Positions 1-12,741 of a stretch of 64,000 nucleotides of DNA are shown in pieces. Position 1 is the stretch's first letter, and each line of letters begins with the position of its first letter. This DNA comes from Setomelanomma holmii (taxonomy: Eukaryota > Ascomycota > Dothideomycetes > Pleosporales > Phaeosphaeriaceae). The stretch is taken from assembly GCA_010015745.1 (NCBI GenBank), contig ML978281.1:23191-87190 (forward strand), read 5' to 3'. The translations under genes and the position numbers were made by a program. The notes beneath the pieces are model-generated. The model worked only from the letters and a program-made list of their open reading frames with translations. It made no database searches and was not told the origin of the DNA.

Positions 1-197
1 CCAGGGTATCTTGCTGATTGTACAAAGGAAGTGCGATAACGGAGGCAAAGGATTAGTGCCTGCTGAGAACGCCGAGCACCATGCTGAAGTGTGCGATGCT
101 GGATGTGCGCCAATGCAATGCTATGCCTATCTCTTTCGCGCCTGAAAGCGACGCTTGCGATGCTCAAGTACTGTGGTGGCCTGCCACACCTTCTCCC

Positions 198-2324
198 TCA
201 GTATGGTGCCGTTTCGCGCTTCAGCCAATCCAAGGTCAAAGGATCGTTCTTGAAGTACGAGCTAGTCTTGTCAAGCACCTCCTGGTGATAGTCGTTAATG
301 AACTTCTTCTCGTCTTCTGTGAGCAAGCTCAAATCGACCAGATTCCTGCAATGCGGGGTCAGAGTGACATGCTCGAATCCAAGATATGGCTTGTCTCCGA
401 ATTTATGGTTCGTCTCAACCTCTTTGACCATGACCATGTTCTCGATGCGTATGCCAAACTTGCCGTCTTCATAGTACCCAGGCTCGTCAGAGATGACATT
501 CCCAACTGCCAGCGATACCTCGGAGTACTGCACTCTGGTGCCAATGCCTATTGGACCTTCGTGGACGTTCAGAAAAGAGCCAACGCCGTGGCCGGTGCCA
601 TGTCGATAGTCAAGACCCTCGGCCCAAAGGAATTGGCGAGCCATTGCGTCGAGGGCGAAGCCTGTGGTACCCTTAGGGAACTTGACGCGCTCGAGTGCAA
701 TGTTGCCCTTGAGCACGAGCGTGTAGGCTTTCTTCTCCATTTCTGTTGGCTCTGTAAAGTGCAGAGTTCGCGTGGTATCGGTCGTGCCGTCGTGGTACTG
801 GCCGCCAGAGTCGCAGAGGTATATTGCCTTGGGATCTATTACCGAACACGCACCCTTCTCGGGCTTGTAGTGGATGACGGCGGCATTCGGTCCCGTAGAG
901 GATATTGTGTCGAAAGACAAGCCCTTGAACTTGTCGTGCTTCTTCCTGATTTCCTCGAGCTTGTCAGCGCCGTCCACCTCGTCAAGGGTAGCCTTCTTGG
1001 AGATCAGCTGGTCTTCCAGCCAGGCAAAGTACTCGGTGAGAGCGGCGCCATCCCGAATATGGCACTGACGCATGCCCTCGAGCTCGACCTCGTTCTTGAC
1101 AGCTTTGGCATCGCCGATAGGGCTCCTGGTCTCCTCAACTTTGTCCTCGCCACCAAGTGCCTTGTTCAACGCCCACGATGCGCGGTTGGATGTCAGGAAC
1201 TTCTTCTTGCCATCCGATTCGCCGCTCGCCTCGAACGCTTCCTTGCTCAGTGCGGTGACATCGTCGAAGATTGCCTCGTACGGTCGGACCGTTACTTTGT
1301 CGCTGAGGTGGTTCTTGACGTCTTCGGGTAGCTTGCTCTCGTCAACGTAGAGGGTGGCGGTGGTCGGAGTCACAACTGCGTACGAGAAGAAGACGGGGTT
1401 GTAGGGGATGCTAGGTGGCGTCAGCGCATGCACACAGAATGGGCTGTTGGGCCTCCATACTCGCTACCACGAAGGTTGAACAGCCAGGCAATCTCGTCCA
1501 GCATAGACACGACGAAGCCCAGGCTCTTCTTTTTTTCGAGTTCCTTGCGTAGATCTTCGATCTTGTCGTCGAAGCTCTTGCCGGAGTACTGCAAGGGCTG
1601 CACGATGACCTTCTCGCTGGGGCGGGAAGGACGCTCGGCGGCCCAGACCAGATCAACCAAATTCTCGTCCACGGCCATGTACTCGCCGCCCTTCTTCTTG
1701 ATCTTCTCGGCGAGCTTGCGCGCATCGGCGGCCGTGACCACGCTCGGGTCGACGCCTACGACTTTGCCGCCCTCGACCTGGTCGGCGGTCCATTCATGGA
1801 TCGTAGGCACGTCCTGGATGCCCTGCTTCAGCAGCTCCCAATTGCTGTCCAGCTGCTTCTCGGCCTGGTTGAAGTAGCGCCCGTCGGTCGAGAGTGCCGC
1901 CTTGTCGTGCGTGACGACTGCATAGCCGGCTGAGCCCGTGAAGCCGCTGATGTATGCTGCGCGGGGTCAGCAGCTGTAATTGTGCAGCCAGGGGACGCGG
2001 AACTCTGACCTCGGCGGGCGTCGCAGGGCGCAATATACTCGCTCTGATGGCTGTCTTCGGACGGCACCACTACAATGTGTCAGTCGCGTGCGTGTTGGGA
2101 CGTCAACGGATGGTGGGCCGGTTACTGTAGACGTCGACATTGCGCTCCTTCATCAGCTTGCGGAGCTCGGCGAGCCGCGCAGTGGTGTCGACCTTGGCCA
2201 TGTCGATGGCGCACAGGGCAGCAGAGGAGTGAAATGCGCGGGAGACAAGGCGAGAGGATCGGGGGCCTACATGTGCAGCAGCAGTTGCGTGGGCTCGCAC
2301 CTGCAGTAGCAAACGCGGGAGCAT
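198..2324 (-). CDS. ampp: Xaa-Pro aminopeptidase P (AMPP, peptidase M24B)
   Basis: This metallo-aminopeptidase removes N-terminal residues that precede proline. I reconstruct four exons; introns lie near 2071-2131, 1944-2012 and 1411-1462. The last exon (to 198) carries the pita-bread fold with all the metal-ligand blocks: the Asp pair in CDSGGQYHDGTTDTTR, HGTGHGVGSFLNVHEGP, SDEPGYYEDGKFGIRIEN. The N-terminal creatinase-like domains include MVPSEDSHQSEYIAPCDARR. The first ATG (2324) gives an Arg/Ala/Ser-rich, acid-free leader that looks like a mitochondrial presequence. An internal ATG at 2201 (MAKVDTTARL) gives a product near the usual length of about 615 residues, so two targeting forms are possible. 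It is divergent from the karyopherin gene. Family assignment is very secure; the start is less so. Confidence 0.93.
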
Positions 2325-3016
2325 ACCGAGCTTACCGTCCGGTGTCAATCAAAACCCCCACCTAGGGCTGCAGCTCCAGAGAGCCTTCGCAGTGCTTGCC
2401 CGCGGCCTTCCACCGAGCTAAGCGCAGACACAACCGAGCCCTGGTCTGCAGCCTTGCCAAGCCGTCAGTCTTGACGACTGTGTTGTGAGGCTCTGCGATT
2501 GACCAGGCATCGAGCACCTCGTCCAACTCGTTGGCCTCAACATGCAAATGCTATGTGGTCGCCTCCGCTCGCCTTTTCCACCCCGCTCTCTTCTCGTCAG
2601 GTGAGCCAATCACACCAAACCCACTCCTGCGCCACAGCCTTTCCACCACCGAAGCATACCTACAATCGCCGCATATGCACATGGACTAGCCAGCATCCCG
2701 CTGCGAGTATGCAACATTTGCCATAGGTAATTGGTTAATAGGAAAGGTGGGCACATTTCTCATTGATTCCATGTACTCATTCACCAACACTACGTGCTAT
2801 TCCGTCACTCCTTTCAACTAGCTTGTTGTGTCATGCCCCCTCTCGCTTCTTCACGTAGATACGTGCTGCGCGCCTTTCACTCCCTCACACCCGCAGTCAG
2901 CTCAGGTATGGTGCTACTTCGTAAACAGCTCGCTTGGCCCGTGCACAGAACTTCAGAAGCGCCGTCACCAACAACCACCCACTAAACTTTGCGCAGCATT
3001 AGAGTCGCACTCTATC
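2325..3016. other. Intergenic region between divergent AMPP and karyopherin genes
   Basis: About 690 bases that must hold both promoters. I see no repeat, RNA gene or conserved reading frame. Short open frames on both strands (for example 2499-2726) look like chance. Confidence 0.5.
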
Positions 3017-6000
3017 ATGGCGACCAAAGGTCCTCAGGCGGCTCAGGCCTTTCCGCTGAGCCTCGAGGAGATTGAGGGACTGGTCAAGTCACTCTACGAC
3101 CCCGGCCACGCAAAGAAGATATCTCAGAACGAAGCCACGTTGAGAGTTCTCCAGCGCTCTCCTCAGGGGTGGGAGATTGCAGATGCTCTCCTGAAGAGTC
3201 ACGACGAGCAGGTCCGCTTTTTTGGAGCGCTGACCTTGACAGTCAAGCTCAACGCCGACTCGTGAGCACCCCATTTTGCTAGGCGCCAGCTTGTCTCTAA
3301 CCTTTTGCAGGGCGGAGCTCACAGAAGAGCAATCGGAGCAGTTGTTGTCGACATTGATCGTACGTTGACACGCTTTTGTCTGTGCCCAAGCTCCAACTCA
3401 TACCGGCAGAATCATCTGGTTTCACGGCCAGCGTCTTCCATTGCCACGCGGAAAGTGAGCTCAACCCTCGCGCAGTACTTCACCAAGCCGATTTCCGTCT
3501 GGATATTGTCCATCCGCAGCCTGATTGCCTCTTTCGCCGCCCAACAGCCTGTACTGGATGAGACTCTCGACAAGCATCCTTCGACATGGGATCTACTGCC
3601 GCAAATGACCGACGAGCAGCTCCTCGTGCTCCTTGACTTTGCCATGAACCTGGCAGACGAAGCTAAGAAATTGTCTAACATGCCAAAGTGAGCAAACTTC
3701 ATCTCTCATGGTCCTACACGAGTGCTGACGACCTCAGTCGAACTCCACACGAGCGTATGATCGCCAACGCAGAGAGCATCGAAGTGCTTCTGCAGGTGTC
3801 TTTCGGGCGTGGGATGAAGTGGCTTTCTGCACCAATCAATGACCCAAATTACGCCGAGTCCGTTCAGCTGGGCGAGAAGATTTGTGTGGCAGCTCTGAAA
3901 TGTTTCACCGTAAGTCACATCCATCTCCGAAGAAGGAGTGCTGACAATGCAGGGCTGGATATTCTACGCTCAAACCGAGTTCCGGGAAGCACCCGAGAAG
4001 CTCCAGTATCTTCGCTCGGTGAACGAACTGGCTCTGACCTGCTTGGAGTATCATGTAGAAGACGCCATGGAGTTAGTTGCTGAAGTGCTGGAGAACTATT
4101 CCAAGTTCTTTGAAAAGAAACACCAAGAGATGCTATGGTCAGCAATTGCAGGTCCATGGGGCATGGAAATCCTCAAAAATTCTGATGCCGAGACCGTCTC
4201 CCTTGCCCGAATTATTGTTGCCTATGGGCAAACTTTGCTAGACTTCAAGGACCTATACAAGTTCCCGCATCTATCGCATAACCAGCAGGTATTGTGTAAG
4301 TACTGTCGCCGCGCCGTTCGCCCCTATACCTTGCACTGTATTCAAGCTGGGCTACTCTTTGCTAACGTACCTGCACAGCATTCTTACATGACCTCCTCAA
4401 ATATCCAGAGCCAGTAGGCGTCGAAGACGAGGTCGCTCCTGTAGTTCTGGAGTTCTGGAGCAACTACGTAAGCTCCGTTGCAGAAGAGCAGTTCCAATAT
4501 CCGGCAGATGAAACGCAACCAGACTGGATGAATGGCGCGAAAGCAAATGTCTTCCAGGCGATATCCGAGCTTGTGCAGAAGATCATCTATCCACCGCCCG
4601 ATGTCACGGAGATATGGGATGCCGATTCCAAGAGAACATTCAAAGTGTTCCGCGTTGATGTCCGGGATATCATTGCCGAAGCTTACGAAACCCTTCGCGA
4701 TGATCTGACCGATCAGTTCATCAGTTTCACCCTGCGCGCTCTTGGAGTCAACAATTGGCTGGAACTTGAGGCAGGTCTATTCGGACTCGTCTCTATCGCA
4801 GATGCGTTCAACGACAAGGTGGACGAGCGCTTGATTCGACTCTTCGATCAACCCCTGCTGTCCACTGTGTCCGGGAACGAAGGCGTGCCCGGTATCACGC
4901 GTAGGACCACCGTTGAAGCAGTGGCAGCTCTCGACCACTTCTTCCTTCGCAACCCCCGCTTCTTGCCTCAGGTTCTACCGTTTCTTCTCACAGCCTTGGC
5001 TTTACCCGCAACTGCGCATAGCGCCGCAAAGTCATTCGCTTCGTTATGCTCAGAATGCAGGAAGTCCTTGACCGGAGAACTGGACTCGTTCTTCCAGATG
5101 TATCAGCAATTCCTTACGTACCCCACGGCCGAAGAGTTCACGAAGAGCAAAGTCCTGGAAGGCATTGGCGCCATTGTGCAAGCTCTCGATACAGAGGAGA
5201 AACAGCTTGTTGGCGTTCGTCAGCTGTTCTCCTATGTCGCTCAGGATGCTATGCAAGCTATTAATGTGACAAATGGAAGCAACGATGCCGAACAAGGGCA
5301 AGTGCTCGCCTTGACTACATTGAAGTGCTTGACGAGTATTGGCCGCGCCCTTCAAGCTCTGGACGAAGAGGTTGTAGACCTAGAGTCCGATGATCAGCAT
5401 TCTACATTCTGGTCTCAAGGACCGGGGAAAGAGATTCAGAATCAGGTCATCAATTTTGTAAACTACCTGACACGAGTGTTTCCTGGAAACGATGAAATCA
5501 TTGAAGCAGCCTGTAACGTCTTACGCACAGGCTTTAAAGAGACCATACCTGGACCGTTCGTTCTTCCACCATCCGCAGCAGCCGACTTCATCGTAAAGAC
5601 CACTGTGCGGACACCTCGTCTACCGTATGTCTTAGACACCGCATGCTGCTGGCTGTCTTCGCACAAACACAATCCGCCCGAAGGTTTTGCAGTTCATGCG
5701 CAGCGTCTGCTACAACACAACATCGGTATTATGCAGGCGTTACAGCACCCGCGCAATGATCCAGAAATTGCCGTAGGCTGCATCGAGCTCATCCAAAACT
5801 TCATCAATTCAAAGCCACAGATCCTGACAAAGCAAAATCCGGACATCCTTGCCGGCATGTTCGGCTTCACTATCGAGTCGGTCAAGTCACCTGAGGTCTT
5901 GCCGAAGCGGGCGGCGGCTAAGCTTTGGAAGGACGTCTTCGAGCTAGCAGGCAATACACACAGTCAGCATCAAGCAACAGCGCAGGACATCCTCAACCAC

Positions 6001-6408
6001 TTTGGACCGTCCATCACGCATGCTCTCATCTCGAATGTCTGTGGTGAGGTCGATCAAACAAGCCTAGAACATATTGTGGTGCCCCTGCGCGCGCTCATCA
6101 AGTCGGACAAGAATGCACGGGCATACATCTCCAATTCCTTAGCTGAGCAACCGCTTCTGCAACGTTATCAGCAAGAGACAGGCGTACAAGATCTGGTGCG
6201 GAAATTTCTCGAGAGCTTGACTCGGTAAGTCATGATACGTTCATCTAAAGTTTTATGGACCTGACATATGTACAGAAATGCAAAAAACTCCATGGCGTTC
6301 AAAGAAGCTGTCAAGGCTTTCTGGCAAAGCTGCAAACAGCTACAGATGCAGCTCCAACCGGAGGTGATGAATCCTGCTCACCGTTTTGCTCAGCACAACA
6401 TCTACTAA
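3017..6408 (+). CDS. Importin-13/Kap122-like karyopherin (importin beta family)
   Basis: A nuclear transport receptor built of HEAT repeats. I reconstruct seven exons: 3017-3261, 3311-3359, 3410-3687, 3738-3909, 3953-4295, 4379-6224 and 6276-6408. All have GT-AG borders and phases that fit, giving 1021 residues, close to IPO13/Kap122 size. The N-terminus (LSLEEIEGLVKSLYDPGHAKKISQ and the following LQRSPQGWEIADALL) is the importin-beta N-terminal region; the middle resembles exportin-1-like helical repeats. The last small exon (NAKNSMAFKEAVKAFWQSC) restores the C-terminus. The stop lies only 32 bases from the stop of the convergent FUN14 gene. IPO13/Kap122 is preferred over Mtr10/transportin-3 from the N-terminal sequence; this subfamily call is moderately secure. 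Confidence 0.88.
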
Positions 6409-6440
6409 GCATTCTCCTCACGATACTAGCTCCGCACGCA

Positions 6441-7050
6441 CTAGAACTCAGCAAATGCCGCCAACGCAAAGGTGAGGCCGAATGAGAGTTTGAAAGCGAC
6501 ATTGTCTCGCACCAGGGACCGAACATTGGTCTGTTTGAAGCGGCGCTGGAGGAAAGAATACGGTATGACATGTATACCCCTAGACTCGATGAACTGGACC
6601 TCGTCAGCATCTGCCTGGGCGTTTCCTCTCTGATAATATAGATAGCGGGTAGCATATCTACCCCAGGATACAATACCACACCTCATTACCAGTGCTGTCG
6701 AACCTCACAAAACGCATAACACATACCTGTAATACGAATATTCCCAGACCAATCAGAATAGCCAGCGGCTTGCTGAAGACACTGATTCCCAGCCCACACA
6801 GCACCCCCAGAATCGAACCCATGCTGACTTGCCTAATGGCACGTGGGTTTGCGGCTCCAGATTCGGTAATAATGGGCACGCTCGCCTCGGAAGAGTAGTT
6901 CTTGGTGAGATCCGAGGTGATCTTAGACAAAGGATCTGGTCCGTCGCATCGGATGGGGTGACGGTATTGGTGCAATAATAAAGGTGTGGAGAGAAGGAGC
7001 GGCGTGGTCAGGATGAGGCCGCGTCGGAGGCCAGGCATGAGGAAAGACAT
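6441..7050 (-). CDS. FUN14 family membrane protein
   Basis: A small membrane protein of the FUN14/FUNDC1 family; relatives sit in the mitochondrial outer membrane. Two exons, 7050-6727 and 6599-6441, give 160 residues. The first exon has a hydrophobic, basic N-terminus and a Gly-rich membrane segment (SMGSILGVLCGLGISVFSKP). The second has VQFIESRGIHVIPY and ends with the characteristic NVAFKLSFGLTFALAAFAEF. The acceptor is inferred from continuity of the family pattern (…GIFVLQ-VQFIESRG…), although GAG|GTC is not an ideal site; an acceptor further upstream would add a few residues. The gene is divergent from LAS21 and convergent with the karyopherin. Confidence 0.88.
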
Positions 7051-7541
7051 CTTGCACTGTTTCTGGTACGTTGCGTACTGGTAACGAGACTGCGATGGTC
7101 TTGATTTGATGGTCGAGTAAGGATAGTGATCTTGGAGGTATGCGACAAGCTGGTGCTTGAGATCTGAGTCCGTCCTCGAAGTGAAGTGTGCAGCTCTAGA
7201 TGATACGCACGCTTGTCTGAAGCTCTGGTAGGCAGGCGGCTGAGTGTTGATGATATTGCAATACCTGGATAATATAAGAGACATGTGCAATTGCTGACAA
7301 GGATAAACCGAGGAGGGTGACAAAGGTCGAGATTGGTGATGTCATTGGCTCTTCTGGCGTCACGCTAAGGCCGATCGGAACTAGAGCTTGGACCCTGTAT
7401 TGCTGCTTCCAACGTCGCGTCGCGACCGATATTGTGATGGACTCTGAACCATTTCTTTCAATTGCTTCATGTCGCTCGTTATGATACCGAGCTCGCTGTA
7501 GGAGCACAAGGAGCTGCTAACACATAGATTCATCGGCCACA
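7051..7541. other. Divergent promoter region FUN14/LAS21
   Basis: About 490 bases. The reading frame upstream of the FUN14 start stays open for over 200 bases, but no conserved sequence is seen there, so I treat it as 5' untranslated region. Confidence 0.4.
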
Positions 7542-10500
7542 ATGGCTCCACGCACGCTGCTCCTGGCGTTTGCGAACCTCCTGATCCCCGTTGCGATCCT
7601 GATTTTTGCGACAGGCTTCTTCCCGTATAAGCCGTTCATGCCTGGCCTAGCGGAGTACGAAGAGCTCGGATGGAACGATGTGCTGGGGTCAGATTGGCAG
7701 GAGCCGCCTGAGGCGCCTTTTGACAAGCTGGTCTTTATGGTCGTAGACGCACTGAGGAGCGACTTTGTCTTTGGGGAGGAGAGTGGGATGAGCTTTGTGC
7801 AGAGGTACAGCCACTTGAGCCGAACTAGGCTAAGGAGAGGCTCATAGTCGCTGACTATCACCCAGTCTTATACGAGACGGTACGGCACTACCCTTCACAG
7901 CACATGCGACCTCCCCGACCATTACGATGCCCCGTGTTAAGGCTATAACGACTGGATCGATCCCCTCCTTCCTTGATGTCATTCTGAATTTCGCCGAGTC
8001 CGACACCTCGTCCACGCTCGCTACGCAAGACACGTGGCTTGCACAGATCAAGGCAAGGGACTTCAATGGCGGCAAGGGCAGGCTGGTCATGTACGGGGAC
8101 GATACCTGGCTGAAGCTGTTTCCCGACTTCTTTGATAGAGCGGATGGAACGAGCAGTTTCTTTGTTTCGGTCAGTGCGCTCCGTTGCCGTGTATGTAGGA
8201 GCAATACGATGTTGACATCTGGTACTGTGCAGGACTTCACAGAAGTGGACCATAATGTGACAAGGCATATTCCTAGTGAATTACTGAACAGTGACTGGAA
8301 CGGTATGATCTTGCACTATCTGGGTCTAGATCACATTGGACACAAAGCTGGTCCTAAAAGGTAATCGAAGGACAAATGTTGGAGGGGCCTATGGCTAACG
8401 GCGCGACAGCCCCAACATGATTCCAAAACAGAAAGAGATGGATGAAATGGCGCGAACCATCTACACAGCCATCGAAAATGAGGATCATCTCACAAACACT
8501 CTCTTCGTTCTCTGCGGCGACCATGGAATGAATGATGGCGGTAACCACGGTGGATCATCCCCTGGCGAGACTTCACCTGCCCTTGTCTTCATGAGTCCAA
8601 AGCTCGCGAAAATGGCCGGAGCGGCAGAGGGGAAAAGTCCTATCAAATCGAAGCACGAAGGCGAGTTCGAATACTACAAGATGGTCGAGCAGAGCGACAT
8701 CGCCCCGACACTCGCTGGTTTGCTCGGGTTCCCTGTGCCTCAGAACAACCTTGGTGTATTCCTTCAGGAGTTTCTTGGCTTCTGGGACAGAGGTGCGTGG
8801 GTACTACAGATTGCTTGATGAGACATTAACAAGTGTAGGGACCGATCGTGTGCAACTCCTCTTCCGGAACGCGGAGCAGATGAAGAAGATCGTGGAAGCC
8901 AAGTACACGAGCTTGCGCTTTGACAGCAAGGTTCTGACCTCGGAAGAGATGACATTCGATTGCTCTTCGCCGGTAAGTCTTTTTGGGTCACAATTTTGAT
9001 TCACGTACTAACTTGGGAGAAGGGGAGCTTGACAGAGGGGCAGTCTTTAGCTTGTACTTGGCAGGCAGCCCTGCGCAATATGAACAATCACGACGCTTTG
9101 ATCAAGCTTTTGTATTCGGTAGGTATAATTTCCAACATATGGCATCAACGGAGCGATGTGAGATGGAAGCAACGCTAATGGCAATAGTTCATGCATAAGG
9201 CACAAGACACGATGTCTGGTACGGCATCAAATTATGACGTGCCACGCTTGTTCATTGGCCTTGCTATCGCATGCCTCGTCTGTGGCCTAAGCTTCTTAGC
9301 TTTACCCGCATTGCGTTCCATTTCCTCAGCTGGCATTTCTGTGGCAGTCGCTTCAGCTTTATTTGCTGTCAATATGTTCGCATCTTCTTATGTGGAGGAA
9401 GAGCATAATTTCTGGTACTGGGCGACGTCGGCATGGTTCCTCGTGCTCTTCGTCAGTAGTATGCGGAAAGAATGGTCGAGTCGATGGATGTTTCATCCCG
9501 CTCTCATGGCATTGCTCGTCCACCGAGCTATCAGAAGGTGGAACCAGACAGGCCAGAAGTATGCTGGAGCCGACGATATCGTCAATAGTGGCATCTTCCA
9601 TGGCAACAGCGTCATCCTGTGGTCTCTCGTAGGCGCAACATACATGGACGTTACCCTGCGCTTAGCTCGCCATCTTGCGCGCTCTATAGCGACTTTCGAC
9701 CGCGAGTCGAACGGCGATGTCGAGATTGATTCGACCGCGCAACACCGTATGATGGGCACAATTGCTGTGCTACCACTAGTAGGCACAGCTTTTGTGTTCA
9801 AACTTGCCTTCACCGCAAAGGACGCTCCTGAGTTGACACGTGGCATGACTGAGAACTTACTCGACGGACTAGCATCGTTGAACCTCGTCGGGCTGGCGAG
9901 AATGGTGTTTGGGGGCCTGGCATTGAGTGCGACTTGGATCATCTTTGCAGAGTGGCAGCGCAGCAAAAAGCGTTCAAAACGGGGACGAGAGGGCAATGGC
10001 GGTAGGTCTTCACGCAGTATGGTATGACACTACGACTGACCAATATCTCGCAGATCTCGCAGTCGCTCTTTTCGACATGATCGTGCTCTTCCTCCTAACG
10101 CAGACCAAAGCGCATAATATCCCACTCTTTCTTCTTGTCAGAGTGCAATTCATCTTCCTTAGTAAGTTGAAAAGCGCTCTCTTCATTCGACTCATCTAAC
10201 AAAAACCAGCCTTGCTCGACCTTCCCCCGACCGCCGCGACGCTGACGTGCCTCCTCCTTACGCAAACCTCCTTCTTCGCCCTCGGGAACAGCAACTCCAT
10301 CTCCTCTATCGATCTCTCAAATTCATACAACGGCATCTCAGGATACAACGTTGGCGCTGTCGGACTTCTTGTGTTCCTTTCAAATTGGGCCGGTCCTGTG
10401 TTCTGGAGTCTCGCGGGCATCCTCCTTCTCGGTAAACACGGCGCCACGCAACGCTACATCAACACGGATGAATTGCACGTCGCGGACTGGGTAGCGGAAG

Positions 10501-10778
10501 AGCGCGAGTACTTGAATACCATGGCGCGGAAAGAGGAGAAGGCTAGAGATGACAGGAAAGATCAGAACATTTGGCTTGGACATGTTGCGCTACTTACGTT
10601 CTGGACCGGGGTGATGCTGGTGAGCGTCATGGCTGCTTGTACGCTTCTGAGGCAGCACCTGTTCATTTGGACTGTATTTAGTCCGAAGTACTTGTTTGCC
10701 ATGGCATGGGGTGTGGCGTGGCATATGGGTGTTACAGTTGGGTTGGGAGGTGTTCTGTGGTGGGTCGGGATGTGGTAG
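7542..10778 (+). CDS. LAS21: GPI ethanolamine phosphate transferase 2 (LAS21/PIG-G)
   Basis: An ER membrane enzyme that adds ethanolamine phosphate to the second mannose of the GPI anchor. Nine exons (7542-7804, 7866-8169, 8233-8360, 8410-8792, 8839-8972, 9023-9118, 9188-10001, 10054-10161, 10210-10778) join in frame to 932 residues. The N-terminal luminal domain has alkaline-phosphatase-type metal and nucleophile motifs: VVDALRSDF, ATSPTITMPRVKAITTG, LGLDHIGHKAGP and CGDHGMNDGGNHGG. The C-terminal half holds many membrane segments. TASNYDVPRLF follows the linker, as in other LAS21 proteins. The assignment is firm; the 5' border of the sixth exon is the least certain splice. Confidence 0.93.
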
Positions 10779-10969
10779 TGAGGAGATGCAAGAGTATGTA
10801 CGAGAAGAAACTGTGTTGAACTACTGGATGCGACAGCAGTAATACTGCCTTGTTAAAGGTTCTGCTAGCGTTGTTGATGACGACTGTGATCAGCTTAGAC
10901 TACATCATTGCTACGTACCGGCCGCCCCAAACGCCCACGCCTATTCCCAGAAGTAGCTTCAATGCAGGC

Positions 10970-12098
10970 TCAAGTCTGCTTGTCAGAGCTACTTTCCTCC
11001 ACCGGGTTCTGTGGTATCGTGGTAGGGGAGATCGCATTGTCCTCGGTCTCCAGCTCTTCACGTCGCTTTGGATCCTCCGAACTCTGCCTGGCGATCTTTT
11101 CTGGCTCTTTACCACGATATCTTCCCAACAGTCCTTGACTCTTGCGCCGCTTCGGGGTCTTCGATGACTCTCCTTTGTTCTGGGTGTGACCTCCCATGGT
11201 AGTACCAGAAATTCTTCTCGCTTTCTTCTGCTCCGCGTTGTCCACGACGTGTTCCTTTGACTTCATCTTTCCCACCTGCTTCATAGTCTTTTTTAGCTGC
11301 TTCTCCTTTTGCTTCGCCAATTCCAGCTGCTTCGCATTCTGCTTTGCCACACCCTTGGCGACGGCTTTCTCCACGACGTCCTCTGGTATCGGAGGCGGTA
11401 GCTCCTGGCCGCAACCGGTACAATGCTGATCCTCCCCTTCGTTGAGCGCCCCACAGAGCATGCATTTCCACGACGCCTCCATGACGTGTAAAAGCTCGGG
11501 CAACTTGCGCTCGGTATCGGTGTCTGGCTTTTCTGACATCGGGGGCTTCTGAGTGGTGTCTACCTTTTCCAATGTGTCAGCCTTCCAATGCCCTTGCTGA
11601 ACGGGGTTGTGCGGCTGTTCAGGCACGGAAGGAAGTCTTGGGTGAACTTTTTGCTGGTCGAGCGCGGACTTGTCGGAGGCAGGTAGATTCTCGTACTTCT
11701 CACTGATGGAGGACGTCCGGCGTAGCCTGTCGGTGTCAGTTGAAACGGTCTTGTAGGGAAAGATCAACTGAGTTGCAGTCTCACGCGCTGTCTCTGCGAG
11801 CTTCGACCTCCTCGGGTGTCAGCAATCTGAATGGCGGGCTCTGGACGGCGGACGTAGGGTTGCTCGAAGAGGCATTCTCCCACTCGGGGTCGCCGACTGC
11901 CGCTTCCTCGCTGCGCTTCGATGGACTGTGAACGATGGAGTCTGGGTTGATCCAGGATGATGCAATGCTGTCCTATTCGCATGTACCGGCTTCGACTTGG
12001 GCTCCACTGGCTTGCAACTCAGCGTTGGTATGCTTTGGTGATTTCGGAGACTCTGATGAGGTACTGGCGTTGGACGTGTTGCGATTGTGGCCTGACAT
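10970..12098 (-). CDS. RanBP2-type zinc finger protein, 5' end unresolved
   Basis: The main exon (11726-10970) encodes a RanBP2-type zinc finger, W-x-C-x2-C-x3-N-x6-C-x2-C (WKCMLCGALNEGEDQHCTGCG region), then a Lys/Glu-rich coiled region with basic clusters. Upstream, 11972-11785 joins through a 58-base GT-AG intron (11784-11727). Above it, an open stretch from ATG 12098 is in the same frame and of similar Ser/Asn-rich composition, but a TAG at 11975-11973 interrupts it. Alternatively the gene starts at an ATG near 12246 followed directly by GTAAGA, making a one-codon first exon spliced to 11972. I know no function; such fingers bind RNA or ubiquitin in other proteins. It is convergent with LAS21. 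Confidence 0.6.
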
Positions 12099-12741
12099 AT
12101 CGAGTTACTGAATGTGAGCGAAAGGATATGGATCAATATGCGAAGATTGTGAGAACTGATACGACGATGTGTGTGTGAGGTAGCTCTCTTCGCAGTCCTT
12201 CTAGGCAGCTGACTACGCTGCTGTTTTGGGGAGCTGGCTCTTACCATGGCAATGCTGAGAGCTTTCCCATTTCTTAGATGGGATGGAAATGGGAAGGAGA
12301 AGTGCATAGTAGCACCTCCCGTCAGCGATAGCTTAAGGCAGGTTTCGCAAGTACCATTGAACCACTTCGATGGCCAACCCAAAGCTAACGAAACGGTAAC
12401 AAAGAAGATACACGGTGAGTCGAGGCAAACACGCATGCAATTGTGCTGGCAGCCTTCAGCATATATTGCTGCAATTGAGACCGAGACTTACTAATTTTAA
12501 GATCGACAGTTAGAGAATGGAAAATTTAATTAGTGTTCATGAAATAAAGCTTGAACTTTATTTAATCCTACATTCGTGCTTGTAAATGCACCTGAATACA
12601 CTCAAGTCTCGCTTATGCTACGTCCAGTGGAGGGATTATCCAATGTGCCATGATGATTATGGTGTGCTAGCTGAGAACCAAATTGATGGCCAAAGCCGCC
12701 GCAGGAACGCGATACATGCGCCCGTGCACTACGTGCTGCAT
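12099..12741. other. Intergenic, AT-richer spacer
   Basis: This spacer lies between the zinc-finger gene and the 3' end of the RBR gene. It includes an A/T-rich stretch (12490-12580) and no recognisable gene or repeat. Confidence 0.4.

Noticed and set aside
81..1331. 416-codon plus-strand open frame
   Set aside because: It is antisense to the conserved last exon of AMPP and has no family features.
6658..7323. Long N-terminal extension of FUN14
   Set aside because: The open frame above the ATG at 7050 has no conserved sequence, and the FUN14 start matches the family.
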